NCBI GenBank assembly: GCA_016741995.1 | Contig: JACVCO010000009.1 | Span: 114,445 to 178,444, forward strand | Length of the DNA: 64,000 nt | Reading direction: 5' to 3' | Source: Hydrogenophaga sp. | Lineage (GTDB): Bacteria; Pseudomonadota; Gammaproteobacteria; Burkholderiales; Burkholderiaceae_C | In this document: positions 36,347-45,318 of the stretch, in pieces | Numbering within the stretch: the stretch's first letter is position 1 | How the letters are laid out: every line of letters starts with the position of its first letter | Made by a program: the position numbers and the translations under genes | The notes under the pieces: generated by a model | Databases searched by the model: none | Told to the model about the DNA's origin: nothing | What the model saw: the letters and a program-made list of their open reading frames with translations, nothing else

Positions 36347-36664
36347 TCAGCGCGGCTGGAACGCGATCAGTCCCATGCCCAGCAGCGTCACCGCCACGCC
36401 GGCTGCGTCCCAGCCCGTGGGGCGCACGCCGTCCACCGCCCAGAGCCAGGCCAGCGACGCGGCGACGTAGACACCGCCGTAGGCCGCGTACACCCGGCCC
36501 GAGGCGGCGTCGTGCAGCGTGAGCAGCCAGGCAAAGGCCGCCAGCGCCAGCGCGGCCGGCACCAGCAGCCAGACCGTGTGGTGAAGCCGCAGCCAGGCGT
36601 AGACCAGGTAACAGCCGACGATTTCGGCCAGGGCGGTGAGCAGGTAGAGCAGGAAGGTGCGCAT
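36347..36664 (-). CDS. YnfA/UPF0060 family small membrane protein
   Basis: 105-residue inner-membrane protein with four hydrophobic helices. [34 protein letters not shown] and a final [10 protein letters not shown] are diagnostic of the YnfA family, which is distantly related to small multidrug-resistance transporters. Acid residue Glu14 in the first helix is in the place of the SMR coupling Glu. Efflux function has been proposed for some members; none can be assigned here. It is convergent with creA and divergent from proA (77 bases between starts). Confidence 0.92.
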   Translation of the reverse strand: MRTFLLYLLTALAEIVGCYLVYAWLRLHHTVWLLVPAALALAAFAWLLTLHDAASGRVYAAYGGVYVAASLAWLWAVDGVRPTGWDAAGVAVTLLGMGLIAFQPR

Positions 36665-36741
36665 GGGAAGCCCGGATCGGAATGGGCGCAGTATGGGCCT
36701 GGGGGCGCGCGGAATCGGCCCCGGTGCGAAAATCCCGCCCC

Positions 36742-38022
36742 ATGAACGCGAGCAACACCACCGAACTCATGCACACCCTGGGGCAGCAGGCCCTGGCGGC
36801 CTCGCGCCTGATGGCGAAGGCCAGTGCGGCGCACAAGGGCACGGCGCTGCGCCGCCTGGCCGCGCTGCTGCGCGAGAGCGTGCAGCCACTGTCGGTGGAG
36901 AACGCGAAAGACCTCGAACGTGCCCGCGCCAACGGCCTGGCCGAGCCGATGGTCGACCGGCTCAAGCTCACGCCCAAGGTCATCGAAACCTGTGCCCAGG
37001 GCTGTGAGCAACTGGCCGCCATGGCCGACATCATTGGCGAGATCTCGGGCATGAAGCAGATGCCCAGCGGCATCCGCGTGGGGCAGATGCGCGTGCCCAT
37101 CGGCGTGTTCGGCATGATCTACGAGAGCCGCCCGAACGTGACCATCGAGGCCGCGTCGCTCGCGATCAAGAGCGGCAACGCCGCCATCCTGCGAGGCGGC
37201 TCCGAGGCCATCGATTCCAACCGCGCCCTGGCCGCGCTGGTGCAGCGCGCGCTGGTGGACGCCGGCCTGCCGGCCGATGCGGTGCAACTGGTGCCCACCA
37301 CCGACCGCGCCGCCGTGGGCCAGCTCATCGCCATGCCGCAGTACGTGGACGTGATCATTCCGCGCGGCGGCAAGGGCCTGATCGAGCGCATCAGCGCCGA
37401 GGCCAAGGTGCCCGTCATCAAACACCTGGACGGCAACTGCCACACCTACGTGGACGACCCCTGCGACATCGCGCTCGCGGTGAAGGTGACCGACAACGCC
37501 AAGACGCAGAAGCTCAGCCCCTGCAACGCCACCGAAAGCCTGCTGGTGGCGCGCGGCGTGGCACAGGAATTCCTGCCCAAGATCGGCGCCGTGTTCGCGG
37601 CCAAGGGCATCGAGATGCGCGTGTGCGCGGAGAGCCGCGCGGTGCTGGCCGGTGTGACGGGTGCGAAGCTGGTGGACGCCACCGAGCAAGACTGGTCCGA
37701 GGAGTACCTCGCGGCCATCATCAGCATCAAGGTGGTGGACGGCGTGGACGAGGCCATCGCGCACATCAACCGCTATAGCAGCCACCACACCGACGCCATC
37801 CTCACCACCAACCATGTGCACGCGCAGCGCTTCCTGCGCGAGGTCGATTCGGCGAGCGTGATGGTCAACACCAGCACGCGCTTCGCCGACGGCTTCGAGT
37901 TCGGCCTGGGCGCCGAAATCGGCATCAGCACCGACAAGTTCCACGCCCGCGGCCCGGTGGGCGTGGAAGGCCTGACCTCGCTCAAGTACGTGGTGCTGGG
38001 CGAAGGCGAAGTGCGCGGCTGA
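36742..38022 (+). CDS. proA: Gamma-glutamyl phosphate reductase
   Basis: NADPH-dependent enzyme reducing glutamyl-5-phosphate to glutamate semialdehyde, second step of proline synthesis. 426 residues. Aldehyde-dehydrogenase-like fold with cofactor-side motif [11 protein letters not shown], the catalytic Cys261 in [10 protein letters not shown] and the C-terminal signature [17 protein letters not shown]. proB is not adjacent. In relatives I know, proA tends to follow holA; here other genes lie between. It is followed after 4 bases by a DUF488 gene. Confidence 0.97.
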   Translation: MNASNTTELMHTLGQQALAASRLMAKASAAHKGTALRRLAALLRESVQPLSVENAKDLERARANGLAEPMVDRLKLTPKVIETCAQGCEQLAAMADIIGEISGMKQMPSGIRVGQMRVPIGVFGMIYESRPNVTIEAASLAIKSGNAAILRGGSEAIDSNRALAALVQRALVDAGLPADAVQLVPTTDRAAVGQLIAMPQYVDVIIPRGGKGLIERISAEAKVPVIKHLDGNCHTYVDDPCDIALAVKVTDNAKTQKLSPCNATESLLVARGVAQEFLPKIGAVFAAKGIEMRVCAESRAVLAGVTGAKLVDATEQDWSEEYLAAIISIKVVDGVDEAIAHINRYSSHHTDAILTTNHVHAQRFLREVDSASVMVNTSTRFADGFEFGLGAEIGISTDKFHARGPVGVEGLTSLKYVVLGEGEVRG

Positions 38023-38026
38023 CGCG

Positions 38027-38419
38027 ATGGCGATCCGCGTGGTGCGGCTCGGCAGCCCGCGGGCAAAGAACGAGGGCCTGCGCATCGGCACGGTGCGGCG
38101 CCCACCGCGGGGTGTTCCGAAAAGCGAGTTCGCCACGCAGGACTGGTACGACGTCTGGTACCCCAACCTGGCGCCCGGCGTGGAAACCATGAAGCTCGGC
38201 CAGCAGGCGCAGACGCCCGCGGAGTGGGCGGCGTTCACGCGCCGCTACCGCGCCGAGATGGCCGAGCCCGGCAACGCCCACAGCATCGCCCTGCTGGCGG
38301 CGCTGTCGCACCAGGGCGATTTTTCCGTGGGTTGCTATTGCGAGCACGAGGCGCGTTGCCACCGCTCGGTGCTGCGCGAACTGCTGGTGGCCGCCGGGGC
38401 CGAGGTGGTCAAGCCCTAG
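38027..38419 (+). CDS. DUF488 family protein
   Basis: 130-residue soluble protein. The DUF488 pattern is clear: a basic N-terminal strand VVRLGSPRAKNEGLRIG, a WYDVWYPNLAP segment, and the C-terminal Cys/His cluster GCYCEHEARCHRSVLRE. The Cys-x-Cys-x3-x-x-Cys-His arrangement is conserved and could bind metal or be redox-active, but no reaction is established for the family. It starts 4 bases after proA, so is likely co-transcribed. Confidence 0.88.
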   Translation: MAIRVVRLGSPRAKNEGLRIGTVRRPPRGVPKSEFATQDWYDVWYPNLAPGVETMKLGQQAQTPAEWAAFTRRYRAEMAEPGNAHSIALLAALSHQGDFSVGCYCEHEARCHRSVLRELLVAAGAEVVKP

Positions 38420-38462
38420 CGGGCCACCTATGATGGGCCGCTCCGCAGCGCCGCCCATCGCC

Positions 38463-38840
38463 ATGCCCGATTTCCTGCTCCTCTCCCGCGGTCAGTGGGA
38501 CACCGACAAGTCCCCCGAACAGATCCAGGCCGCCATCGACGCGTTCTACCCCTGGTACGACCAGCAAAGCGCGGACGGCGTGTTCAAGAACGGCAGCCGA
38601 CTCGGTGCCGGCACACGGCTGGTGACGCGTGAGCGCGTTGTCGACGGGCCGTTCGCCGAAGCCAAGGAAATCATCGGCGGCTACTGGTTCATCGTGGCGG
38701 CCGATCTCGACGCCGCGGCCCGCATCGCGGCGCAGAACCCCTGCCTGGCCTGCGGGCTGAGCTACGAGATCCGGCCGCTGGAGGGCGAGCGCGCGAGCGC
38801 GTACCGCGACAGCAGCGAAACCCCGGTGGCCACCCGTTGA
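38463..38840 (+). CDS. YCII-related (DGPF domain) protein
   Basis: 125-residue single-domain protein with a dimeric ferredoxin-like fold. The diagnostic VVDGPFAEAKEIIGGYW is present at about residues 58-75, and the N-terminus MPDFLLLSRGQWDTDKSPEQ is typical. Family members are linked by genome context to ECF sigma factors and small stress or isoprenylated-quinone proteins; activity is unknown. A truncated SRPBCC-type gene follows, a common companion of these proteins in other genomes (general recollection). Confidence 0.88.
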   Translation: MPDFLLLSRGQWDTDKSPEQIQAAIDAFYPWYDQQSADGVFKNGSRLGAGTRLVTRERVVDGPFAEAKEIIGGYWFIVAADLDAAARIAAQNPCLACGLSYEIRPLEGERASAYRDSSETPVATR

Positions 38841-38933
38841 GCAGCCGGGCCCCGGGTTGTCCGGGGTGGCGTCGAATTCCTGTGGGGTCACCCGTCGAGT
38901 GGTTGCCACCACCCCGAACCGAAAGGACCCGCC

Positions 38934-38999
38934 ATGAGCAACACCCTGCAACGCCTGAATTTCTCCATCCACATCGCCGCATCCATCACGCTGGCCTGA
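38934..38999 (+). pseudogene. Stub of an SRPBCC/START-type gene (truncated)
   Basis: A well-placed ribosome site (GAAAGGA) precedes an ATG that opens only 21 codons, ending TGA at 38997. The peptide contains LNFSIHIAAS, which resembles the opening strand of SRPBCC/AHSA1 proteins (typically F-S-I-x-I-x-A-P then R-x-x-V-W). After this the similarity stops and the next gene begins 19 bases on. The simplest reading is that the rest of the gene was deleted. A real short peptide cannot be excluded. Confidence 0.5.
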
Positions 39000-39018
39000 C
39001 TGGAACCCTGCGCCGCCC

Positions 39019-39498
39019 ATGCCCACCTTGCTGCAACTCCTCGCCATCGCCGCCCTCGTGGGCGGCGGCCTCGTCACCGGCCTGCTGTTCGCTTTCTCGC
39101 TCGTGGTCATGCGCGCGCTGCTCGAACTGCCGCCGGAAGAGGGCATGTCCACCATGCAGCGCATCAACCTGCTGATCGTCCGCCCCCTGTTCCTGCTGCC
39201 CTTTCTGGGCACGGCGCTGCTGTGCGTGGTGCTGGCCGCCGGGGCGCTGTGGCAGGGCGGCGCGGGCGCGTTGGCGCTGGCCGCTGGCGCGCTGGCCTAC
39301 CTGCTCGGCCCGCTCGGCGTCACTGTGGCCTTCAACGTGCCGTTGAACAACCGCCTCGCGCGTGTCGACCTGCGCGAGGCGCAGTTGCTGTGGCCGCGCT
39401 ACGTGAACGACTGGCTGCGCTGGAACCACGTGCGAACCGCACTCGGCGCGGTGTCGATCGCCCTGCTGGCCTGGGGGCTGGCGGTGTCGCCGGCCTGA
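39019..39498 (+). CDS. DUF1772 (anthrone-oxygenase-like) membrane protein
   Basis: 159-residue inner-membrane protein with four hydrophobic helices. The DUF1772 signature is seen in GVTVAFNVPLNNRLARVD followed by the WPRYVNDWLRWNHVRT segment, matching N-x-P-L-N and W-x-x-x-N-H/x-R-T. The family includes fungal noranthrone mono-oxygenases that need no cofactor, but bacterial members have no known reaction. It comes just after the truncated SRPBCC stub and before the thioesterase. Confidence 0.85.
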   Translation: MPTLLQLLAIAALVGGGLVTGLLFAFSLVVMRALLELPPEEGMSTMQRINLLIVRPLFLLPFLGTALLCVVLAAGALWQGGAGALALAAGALAYLLGPLGVTVAFNVPLNNRLARVDLREAQLLWPRYVNDWLRWNHVRTALGAVSIALLAWGLAVSPA

Positions 39499-39525
39499 AC
39501 ACGTTTCCCGACAGGAGATAGCGCG

Positions 39526-39933
39526 ATGGACGTTGCCGCAATGCAGCAAGTGCTGGAACCGCGGTTCCCCGGCCTCATGGGCGTGCGCCTGACCGAGCTC
39601 ACGCCCGAGCGCGTGGTGGCCGAGATGGTGGTGCGCCCCGACCTGTGCACGGCCGGCGGCATCCTGCACGGCGGGGCCTACATGGCATTTGCCGACACGC
39701 TGGGTGCGGTGGGCACCGTGATCAACCTGCCGCGTGGCCGCCACACCACCACCACCGATTCCAGCACCAAGTTCATCGCAGGGGCCAAGGTGGGCAGCAC
39801 CGTGCGCGGCGAAAGCGTGGCCCTGCACCGCGGCCGCACCACGCAGGTGTGGCAGACCAGCGTGTACAACGAGCAGAACAAGCTCTGTGCCGTGGTCACG
39901 CAGACACAGCTCGTGCTGGACCCCAAGGCCTGA
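39526..39933 (+). CDS. PaaI-family hotdog thioesterase
   Basis: 135-residue acyl-CoA thioesterase-like protein. The hotdog signature GGILHGGAYMAFADTLGAVGT (about residues 43-63) includes the His-Gly-Gly and the Asp used as catalytic base in PaaI/YbgC relatives, followed by FIAGAKVGSTVRGESVALHRG. Likely substrate: an aryl- or fatty-acyl-CoA. An AGGAG site precedes the ATG. It lies in a row of small genes (DUF1772, thioesterase, DUF1304, RidA) with short gaps, probably one transcript. Confidence 0.9.
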   Translation: MDVAAMQQVLEPRFPGLMGVRLTELTPERVVAEMVVRPDLCTAGGILHGGAYMAFADTLGAVGTVINLPRGRHTTTTDSSTKFIAGAKVGSTVRGESVALHRGRTTQVWQTSVYNEQNKLCAVVTQTQLVLDPKA

Positions 39934-39966
39934 GCAGGGCAACACATTCATCCACCGGAGACTCCC

Positions 39967-40329
39967 ATGACCTTTTCCATCGCCAACATCGTCGTGCTGC
40001 TCATCGCGCTGCTGCACGTGTACATCCTCGTGCTCGAGATGTTCCTGTGGACCACGCCCAAGGGGCGCAAGGCCTTCAACCTCACGCCCGAATTCGCCGA
40101 GCAGACCAAGGTGCTCGCGGCCAACCAGGGGCTCTACAACGGCTTCCTTGCGGCGGGCCTGTTCTGGGGGCTCTGGCTCGGCCCGGTGGGCTTCAGCATC
40201 AAGGTGTTCTTCCTGCTCTGCGTGCTGGTGGCCGGCCTCTACGGCGCGGCCACGGCGAGCAAGCGCATCCTCTTCATCCAGGCCATTCCGGCCGCCGTCG
40301 GCCTGGTGCTGGTCTACCTCGGCGTCTGA
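39967..40329 (+). CDS. DUF1304 family membrane protein
   Basis: 120-residue inner-membrane protein with four hydrophobic helices. Matches DUF1304 by LLIALLHVYILVLEMFLWTTP, the VLAANQGLYNGFLAAGLFWG segment and a C-terminal FIQAIPAAVGLVL. Function unknown. Starts 33 bases after the thioesterase with an AGGAGA-like ribosome site (CCGGAGAC) and ends two bases before the RidA gene. Confidence 0.9.
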   Translation: MTFSIANIVVLLIALLHVYILVLEMFLWTTPKGRKAFNLTPEFAEQTKVLAANQGLYNGFLAAGLFWGLWLGPVGFSIKVFFLLCVLVAGLYGAATASKRILFIQAIPAAVGLVLVYLGV

Positions 40330-40331
40330 GC

Positions 40332-40718
40332 ATGCCGCGCACGCTCATTTCATCCGACTCCACCTTCGAGGCGGAGATCGGCTATTCGCGCGCGGTGGTG
40401 CAGGGCGACTGGGTGTTCGTCTCGGGCACCACCGGCTTCGACTACACCACGATGACGATCGCGCCCGACATCGAAGCGCAGACCGAGCAGTGCCTGCGCA
40501 ACATCGAGAGCGCGTTGCAGCAGGCCGGCGCCAGCCTGCGCGACGTGGTGCGCGTGAACTACGTGCTGCCCGATGGCGCCGAATTCCCCAAGACCTGGCC
40601 CGTGCTGCGCCGCTTCTTCGGCGACATCCGCCCCGCGGCCATGATGATCTCGGCCGGCCTGGCCGATCCGCGCATGCGCATCGAAATCGAGGTGACGGCG
40701 CTCAAGGGTGGGGGCTGA
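40332..40718 (+). CDS. RidA family protein
   Basis: 128-residue YjgF/RidA-fold protein, unlike the copy at 30946. It reads GDWVFVSGTTGFDYTTMTI, CLRNIESALQQAGASLRDVV and ends with the acid-containing MRIEIEVTALKG. The Arg at about residue 119 (DPRMRIEIEV) is near the catalytic Arg position of RidA, but the usual context is changed, so deaminase activity is uncertain. It starts two bases after the DUF1304 gene and is the last of this group; gshA follows after 79 bases. Confidence 0.87.
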   Translation: MPRTLISSDSTFEAEIGYSRAVVQGDWVFVSGTTGFDYTTMTIAPDIEAQTEQCLRNIESALQQAGASLRDVVRVNYVLPDGAEFPKTWPVLRRFFGDIRPAAMMISAGLADPRMRIEIEVTALKGGG

Positions 40719-40797
40719 GGGCGCGCCAGGCGGGGCTTGGAATACCCCCCACCGGCCCCATTTACACTGGCCCTCCCGCCCGGTTCCCCGCCCCACC

Positions 40798-42090
40798 ATG
40801 GTCCCCCACCTCGTCACCGCCCTCACCGGCCCGATCAACGAGCTCGAGCAACGCATCCTCGAATCCACCCCGGTGATCGAGCGCTGGTTCCGGCTGGAGT
40901 GGATGGAGCACACACCGCCGTTCTACACGTCGGTGGACGTGCGCAACGCGGGCTTCAAGCTCGCGCCGGTGGACACCAACCTCTACCCGGGCGGCTGGAA
41001 CCACCTCACGCCCGAGATGATTCCGCTGGCCGTGCAGGCCGCGATGGCGGCGATCGAGAAGATCTGTCCCGAGGCCAAGAACCTGCTGCTGGTGCCCGAG
41101 AACGTGCAGGACACGTTCTACCTGAGCAACCTGGCCACGCTGCAGAAGATCTTCTACATGGCCGGGCTCAACGTGCGCCTGGGCTCGCTGTCCAACGACA
41201 TCACCGCGCCCACGCGCATTGATCTGCCCGACGGCAACCACGTGACGCTGGAGCCGATCCAGCGCGGCAAGCGCCGCCTGGGGCTGAAGAACTTCGACCC
41301 CTGCACCATCCTGCTCAACAACGACCTCTCGGCCGGCGTGCCCGGCATCCTCGAAGAGCTGCACGAGCAGTACCTGCTGCCGCCGCTGCACGCGGGCTGG
41401 CCCACGCGGCGCAAGAGCACGCACTTCAAGGCCTACGAGGAAGTGTCCAAGCGCTTCGGCAAGCTGCTGGGCATGGACCCGTGGCTCATCAACCCGATGT
41501 TCAACCAGTGCGGCCACGTCGACTTCAACGCCGACGCCGGGCTGGAGTGCCTGCGCAGCAACACCGACGCGCTGCTCACCAAGGTGCGGCGCAAGTACAA
41601 GGAATACGGCATCAACGAGAAGCCGTTCGTGGTGGTGAAGGCCGACAACGGCACCGGCGGCATGGGCATCATGACCGTGCGCGACGTGAAGGACATCGAC
41701 AACCTCACGCCCAAGGCGAAGGCGCGCATGGCCACCGTGCAGGCCGGCCAGGCCGTGAGCGAGGTCATCATCCAGGAAGGCGTGCTCACGCACGAGCGCA
41801 TCAACAGCGCGGTGGCCGAGCCCGTGGTCTACATGATGGACCGCTACGTGGTCGGCGGCTTCTACCGCATCCACGCCGACCGCGGCGAGGATGAAAACCT
41901 CAACGCCCCGGGTTCGAGCTTCGTGCCGCTGGCGTTCGAGCAGAGCGCCCAACTGCCGCAGCCCGGCGTGAAGCCCGGCGCCAGCGTGCCCAACCGCTTC
42001 TACATGTACGGCGTGATCGGCCGCCTGGCCATGCTCGCGGCCAGCTACGAGCTGGAAGCCACCGACCCCGAGGCCGAGAACCTCGACTGA
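40798..42090 (+). CDS. gshA: Glutamate-cysteine ligase (proteobacterial GshA type)
   Basis: ATP-dependent ligase for the first step of glutathione synthesis. 430 residues, of the class first described in Acidithiobacillus and common in Burkholderiales, which lacks sequence likeness to E. coli GshA. Characteristic parts are NAGFKLAPVDTNLYPGGWN, LVPENVQDTFYLSNL, VVVKADNGTGGMGIMTVRD and VIIQEGVLTHERI. A TACACT box at 40763-40768 lies 30 bases upstream; its best -35 partner (TTGGAA) is 20 bases away, too far for confidence. gshB is three genes downstream. Confidence 0.95.
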   Translation: MVPHLVTALTGPINELEQRILESTPVIERWFRLEWMEHTPPFYTSVDVRNAGFKLAPVDTNLYPGGWNHLTPEMIPLAVQAAMAAIEKICPEAKNLLLVPENVQDTFYLSNLATLQKIFYMAGLNVRLGSLSNDITAPTRIDLPDGNHVTLEPIQRGKRRLGLKNFDPCTILLNNDLSAGVPGILEELHEQYLLPPLHAGWPTRRKSTHFKAYEEVSKRFGKLLGMDPWLINPMFNQCGHVDFNADAGLECLRSNTDALLTKVRRKYKEYGINEKPFVVVKADNGTGGMGIMTVRDVKDIDNLTPKAKARMATVQAGQAVSEVIIQEGVLTHERINSAVAEPVVYMMDRYVVGGFYRIHADRGEDENLNAPGSSFVPLAFEQSAQLPQPGVKPGASVPNRFYMYGVIGRLAMLAASYELEATDPEAENLD

Positions 42091-42116
42091 GCGCCGCACC
42101 GCGGTTGCTGCGGCGC
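42091..42116 (+). terminator. Hairpin directly after gshA
   Basis: GCGCCGCA (42091-42098) and TGCGGCGC (42109-42116) form a perfect 8-bp stem with a 10-base loop, starting on the base after the gshA stop. It is followed by AACAAAAT, not a T-run, so it may stabilise the gshA transcript end and not terminate. Confidence 0.4.
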
Positions 42117-42207
42117 AACAAAATCCACACCACCGGTGGTTTTGGGGGTGGCGGCCCATGGCGCGGCGCTCTGTGCAGGCGCAGAATCGGCGGCCTCTGA
42201 GCACACG

Positions 42208-42233
42208 CCCCACGGTTTTGCGGTGGGGTTTTT
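42208..42233 (+). terminator. Terminator-like hairpin abutting the kup start codon
   Basis: CCCCAC (42208-42213) and GTGGGG (42223-42228) with a 9-base loop are followed by TTTTT (42229-42233). The structure fits an intrinsic terminator, but it ends 3 bases before the TTG of kup. It may end the gshA transcript or act as an attenuator or translation block for kup. Confidence 0.7.
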
Positions 42234-42236
42234 CGC

Positions 42237-44108
42237 TTGAATTCCCGCGCTCCGTCTTCGCTGGCCGCCCTCACGCTGGGCGCCATCGGTGTGGTTTACG
42301 GCGACATCGGCACCAGCGTGCTGTACGCCGTGAAAGAGATCTTCGGATCCGGCCACGTTCCCTTCACGCACGACAACGTCTACGGCGTCCTGTCCATCAT
42401 CTTCTGGACGCTCACGACCATCGTCTCGCTCAAGTACGTGGTGCTGGTGCTGCGCGCCGACAACGCGGGCGAGGGCGGGCTGATCGCCATGCTCGCGCTG
42501 GCGGCCAACGCGGTGAAGGACAAGCCCGCGCTGCGCCGCGCGCTGCTCGTCATCGGCATCTTCGGCACCTCGCTGTTCTATGGCGATGGCGTCATCACCC
42601 CGGCCATTTCGGTGCTGTCCGCGGTCGAGGGCCTCACGGTGATCTCGCCCGCGCTGCACCGCTACGTGATCCCGCTCACGTTGCTGGTGCTGTTCGTGCT
42701 GTTCGCGGTGCAGAAGCGTGGCACGGGGGGCATCGGGCGCTACTTCGGGCCGATCACGCTGGTGTGGTTCCTCGTGCTCGCGGTGCTCGGTGTCTCGCAC
42801 ATCGCCCACCACCCCGAAATCCTCGGCGCGCTCAGCCCGCACCACGCGCTGCGCTTCCTGTGGCTGCAACCGGGCACCACGTTCATCATCCTGGGCGCGG
42901 TGGTGCTGGCCGTCACCGGTGCCGAGGCGCTCTACGCCGACCTCGGCCACTTCGGCAAGAAGCCGATCCGCGTGGCCTGGTTCTCGGTGGTGATGCCCTC
43001 GCTCACGCTCAACTACTTCGGCCAGGGCGCACTGCTGCTGGCCGACCCGAGCGCGGTGAGCAACCCCTTCTTCCGCATGGCGCCCACCTGGGCGTTGTTG
43101 CCGCTGGTGGTGCTGGCCACCATGGCCACGGTGATCGCCTCGCAGGCGCTCATCTCCGGTGCCTTCAGTGTCACCAAGCAGGCCATTCAGCTCGGCTACC
43201 TGCCGCGCCTGAACCTGCGCCACACCAGCGTGCGCGACACCGGGCAGATCTACATCCCGTTCGTGAACTGGGCCTTGTTCACCGCCATCGTGCTGGCGGT
43301 GGTGATGTTCAAGTCGTCGAGCAACCTGGCCGCGGCCTACGGCATCGCCGTCACGCTGGACATGCTCATCACCACGGTGCTCACGTTCTTCGTCATCCGC
43401 TACGGCTGGAAGTACCCGCTGTGGTTGTGCGTCGCGGCCACCGGCGTGTTCTTCCTCATCGACCTGGCATTCTTCAGTTCCAACCTGCTCAAGCTGTTCC
43501 AGGGCGGCTGGTTCCCGCTGGTGATCGGCGGCGCGGTGTTCACGCTCATGATGACCTGGAAGCAGGGGCGGCGATTGATGTCGAAGGCCCAGCAGGCCGA
43601 GGCCCTGGAGCTCGGCGGTTTCCTGGACGCCGTGTTCGTGGAGCCGCCGGTGCGCGTGCCTGGCGTGGCGGTGTTCCTCACCGCCGAACCCGGCATCGTG
43701 CCGAACGCGCTGCTGCACAACCTCAAGCACAACAAGGTGCTGCACGAGCAGAACCTGTTCGTCACCGTGCGCTCGCACCAGGTGCCGTGGATCGGCCTGG
43801 CCGACCGCCTCGAGGTCGAGCCCCTGGGCCACGATTGCTGGGCCGTCACGCTGCATTACGGTTTCAAGAACGACATCGACCTGCCCATTGCGCTCGAACC
43901 CCTGCGCCTGCGCGGTTGCGAGATCGAACCCATGACCACGAGCTACTTCCTGTCGCGCGATGTGGTCACGCCCACGCTGGGCAGCGGCATGGCGCCGTGG
44001 CGCGAGAAGCTCTTTGCGACCATGCACCACAACGCCGCGGCGGCCGCGGGCTTTCTGAACCTGCCGGCGAACGCGGTGATTGAGCTCGGCTCCAAAGTGG
44101 AGATCTGA
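42237..44108 (+). CDS. kup: Low-affinity potassium transporter Kup
   Basis: Inner-membrane potassium/proton symporter, 623 residues, with about twelve helices in the first 430 residues and a soluble C-terminal domain (about 430-623). The family opening [20 protein letters not shown] is intact, then [15 protein letters not shown] and [14 protein letters not shown]. The start is TTG 42237, since homologues begin about here; no ribosome site is visible because a terminator-like hairpin takes its place. It sits between gshA and benE-gshB. Confidence 0.95.
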   Translation: MNSRAPSSLAALTLGAIGVVYGDIGTSVLYAVKEIFGSGHVPFTHDNVYGVLSIIFWTLTTIVSLKYVVLVLRADNAGEGGLIAMLALAANAVKDKPALRRALLVIGIFGTSLFYGDGVITPAISVLSAVEGLTVISPALHRYVIPLTLLVLFVLFAVQKRGTGGIGRYFGPITLVWFLVLAVLGVSHIAHHPEILGALSPHHALRFLWLQPGTTFIILGAVVLAVTGAEALYADLGHFGKKPIRVAWFSVVMPSLTLNYFGQGALLLADPSAVSNPFFRMAPTWALLPLVVLATMATVIASQALISGAFSVTKQAIQLGYLPRLNLRHTSVRDTGQIYIPFVNWALFTAIVLAVVMFKSSSNLAAAYGIAVTLDMLITTVLTFFVIRYGWKYPLWLCVAATGVFFLIDLAFFSSNLLKLFQGGWFPLVIGGAVFTLMMTWKQGRRLMSKAQQAEALELGGFLDAVFVEPPVRVPGVAVFLTAEPGIVPNALLHNLKHNKVLHEQNLFVTVRSHQVPWIGLADRLEVEPLGHDCWAVTLHYGFKNDIDLPIALEPLRLRGCEIEPMTTSYFLSRDVVTPTLGSGMAPWREKLFATMHHNAAAAAGFLNLPANAVIELGSKVEI

Positions 44109-44127
44109 ACCTCGGCAGAATCGCGCG

Positions 44128-45318
44128 ATGCGCTTCTTCCGCGATCTCAGCCTTTCTGCCGCCACTGCCGGCTTCGTCGCGGTGCTGGTGGGCTTCACCA
44201 GTTCGGTGGCCATCGTGTTCCAGGCCGCGCAGGCCTTCGGGGCCACGCCGGCGCAGATCACTTCGTGGATGTGGGCGCTCGGCCTGGGCATGGGCCTGTG
44301 CTCGGCCATCCCGTCGCTGGTGCTGCGCCAGCCGGTGATGGTGGCGTGGAGCACGCCGGGCGCCGCGGTGCTGGCGAGCGCGGGCCTGGCCGGTGGGTTC
44401 TCCATGGCCGAGGCCATCGGCGCATTCCTCATCTGCGGCGCGCTCATCACGCTGGCGGGGGCCACCGGCTGGTTCGAGCGCGTGATGAACCGCATCCCCA
44501 TGGCGATCGCGGCGGCGCTGCTGGCCGGCGTGCTCGCGCGCTTCGGCCTGCAGGCCTTCGGTGCGGCGCAGACCGCGCTGGGCCTGGTGGTGTTGATGCT
44601 GCTGGTGTACCTGGTGGCGCGCCGGTTCGCGCCGCGCTACGCGGTGGTGTTCACGTTGGCCGCGGGCATCGCGCACGTGGTGCTTGGCGGGCGTTTCAAT
44701 GCCGGTGCGCTCACGCTCGAATGGGCGGTGCCGGTGTTCACCGCGCCCACTTTCACGCTGGCCGCGTTCACCAGCCTGGCGCTGCCGCTGTTCATCGTCA
44801 CCATGGCCTCGCAAAACCTGCCGGGCGTGGCCGCCATCCGCGCCGCGGGCTACGACATGCCGATCTCGCGCATCCTCACCGTCACCGGTATCGCCACGCT
44901 GGTGCTCGCGCCTTTCGGCGCCTTCGCGCTCAACCTCTCGGCCATCACCGCGGCCATCTGCATGGGGCCCGAGGCGCACCCCGACCGCGAGAAGCGCTAC
45001 ACCGCGGCCGTGGTCTGTGGCGCGCTTTACGTGGCCATCGGCCTGGTGGGGGCGTTGGTCACGGGCTTGCTGATCGCCTTCCCGCGCGAACTGGTGATGG
45101 CGATCGCCGGCATCGCGCTGCTGGGCAGCATCGGCGGCGGGCTGCACACCGCGCTCAAGGACGACGAGCACCGCGAGGCCGCACTGATCACGTTTCTCGT
45201 CACGCTCAGCGGCGTGGTGATTGCCGGGATCGGATCGGCGTTTTGGGGGGTGGTGGCCGGCGCGATCGCGCTCTTTGTGCAACAGTACCGGCTCGCGAAA
45301 AAAGACCCCCGCCCATGA
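44128..45318 (+). CDS. benE: Benzoate/proton symporter family protein (BenE)
   Basis: Inner-membrane transporter, 396 residues, about twelve helices. BenE-type opening LSLSAATAGFVAVLVGFTSS, central QPVMVAWSTPGAAVL and MASQNLPGVAAIRAAGYDMP are diagnostic. Family members import benzoate, but no benzoate-degradation genes are in the window and many homologues have untested substrates. Its stop overlaps gshB by 4 bases (ATGA), so gshB translation is coupled to it. Confidence 0.9.
   Translation: MRFFRDLSLSAATAGFVAVLVGFTSSVAIVFQAAQAFGATPAQITSWMWALGLGMGLCSAIPSLVLRQPVMVAWSTPGAAVLASAGLAGGFSMAEAIGAFLICGALITLAGATGWFERVMNRIPMAIAAALLAGVLARFGLQAFGAAQTALGLVVLMLLVYLVARRFAPRYAVVFTLAAGIAHVVLGGRFNAGALTLEWAVPVFTAPTFTLAAFTSLALPLFIVTMASQNLPGVAAIRAAGYDMPISRILTVTGIATLVLAPFGAFALNLSAITAAICMGPEAHPDREKRYTAAVVCGALYVAIGLVGALVTGLLIAFPRELVMAIAGIALLGSIGGGLHTALKDDEHREAALITFLVTLSGVVIAGIGSAFWGVVAGAIALFVQQYRLAKKDPRP

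Noticed and set aside
40737..40768. A full sigma70 promoter for gshA (TTGGAA and TACACT).
   Set aside because: The 20-base spacing is outside the normal range; only the -10-like box is mentioned.
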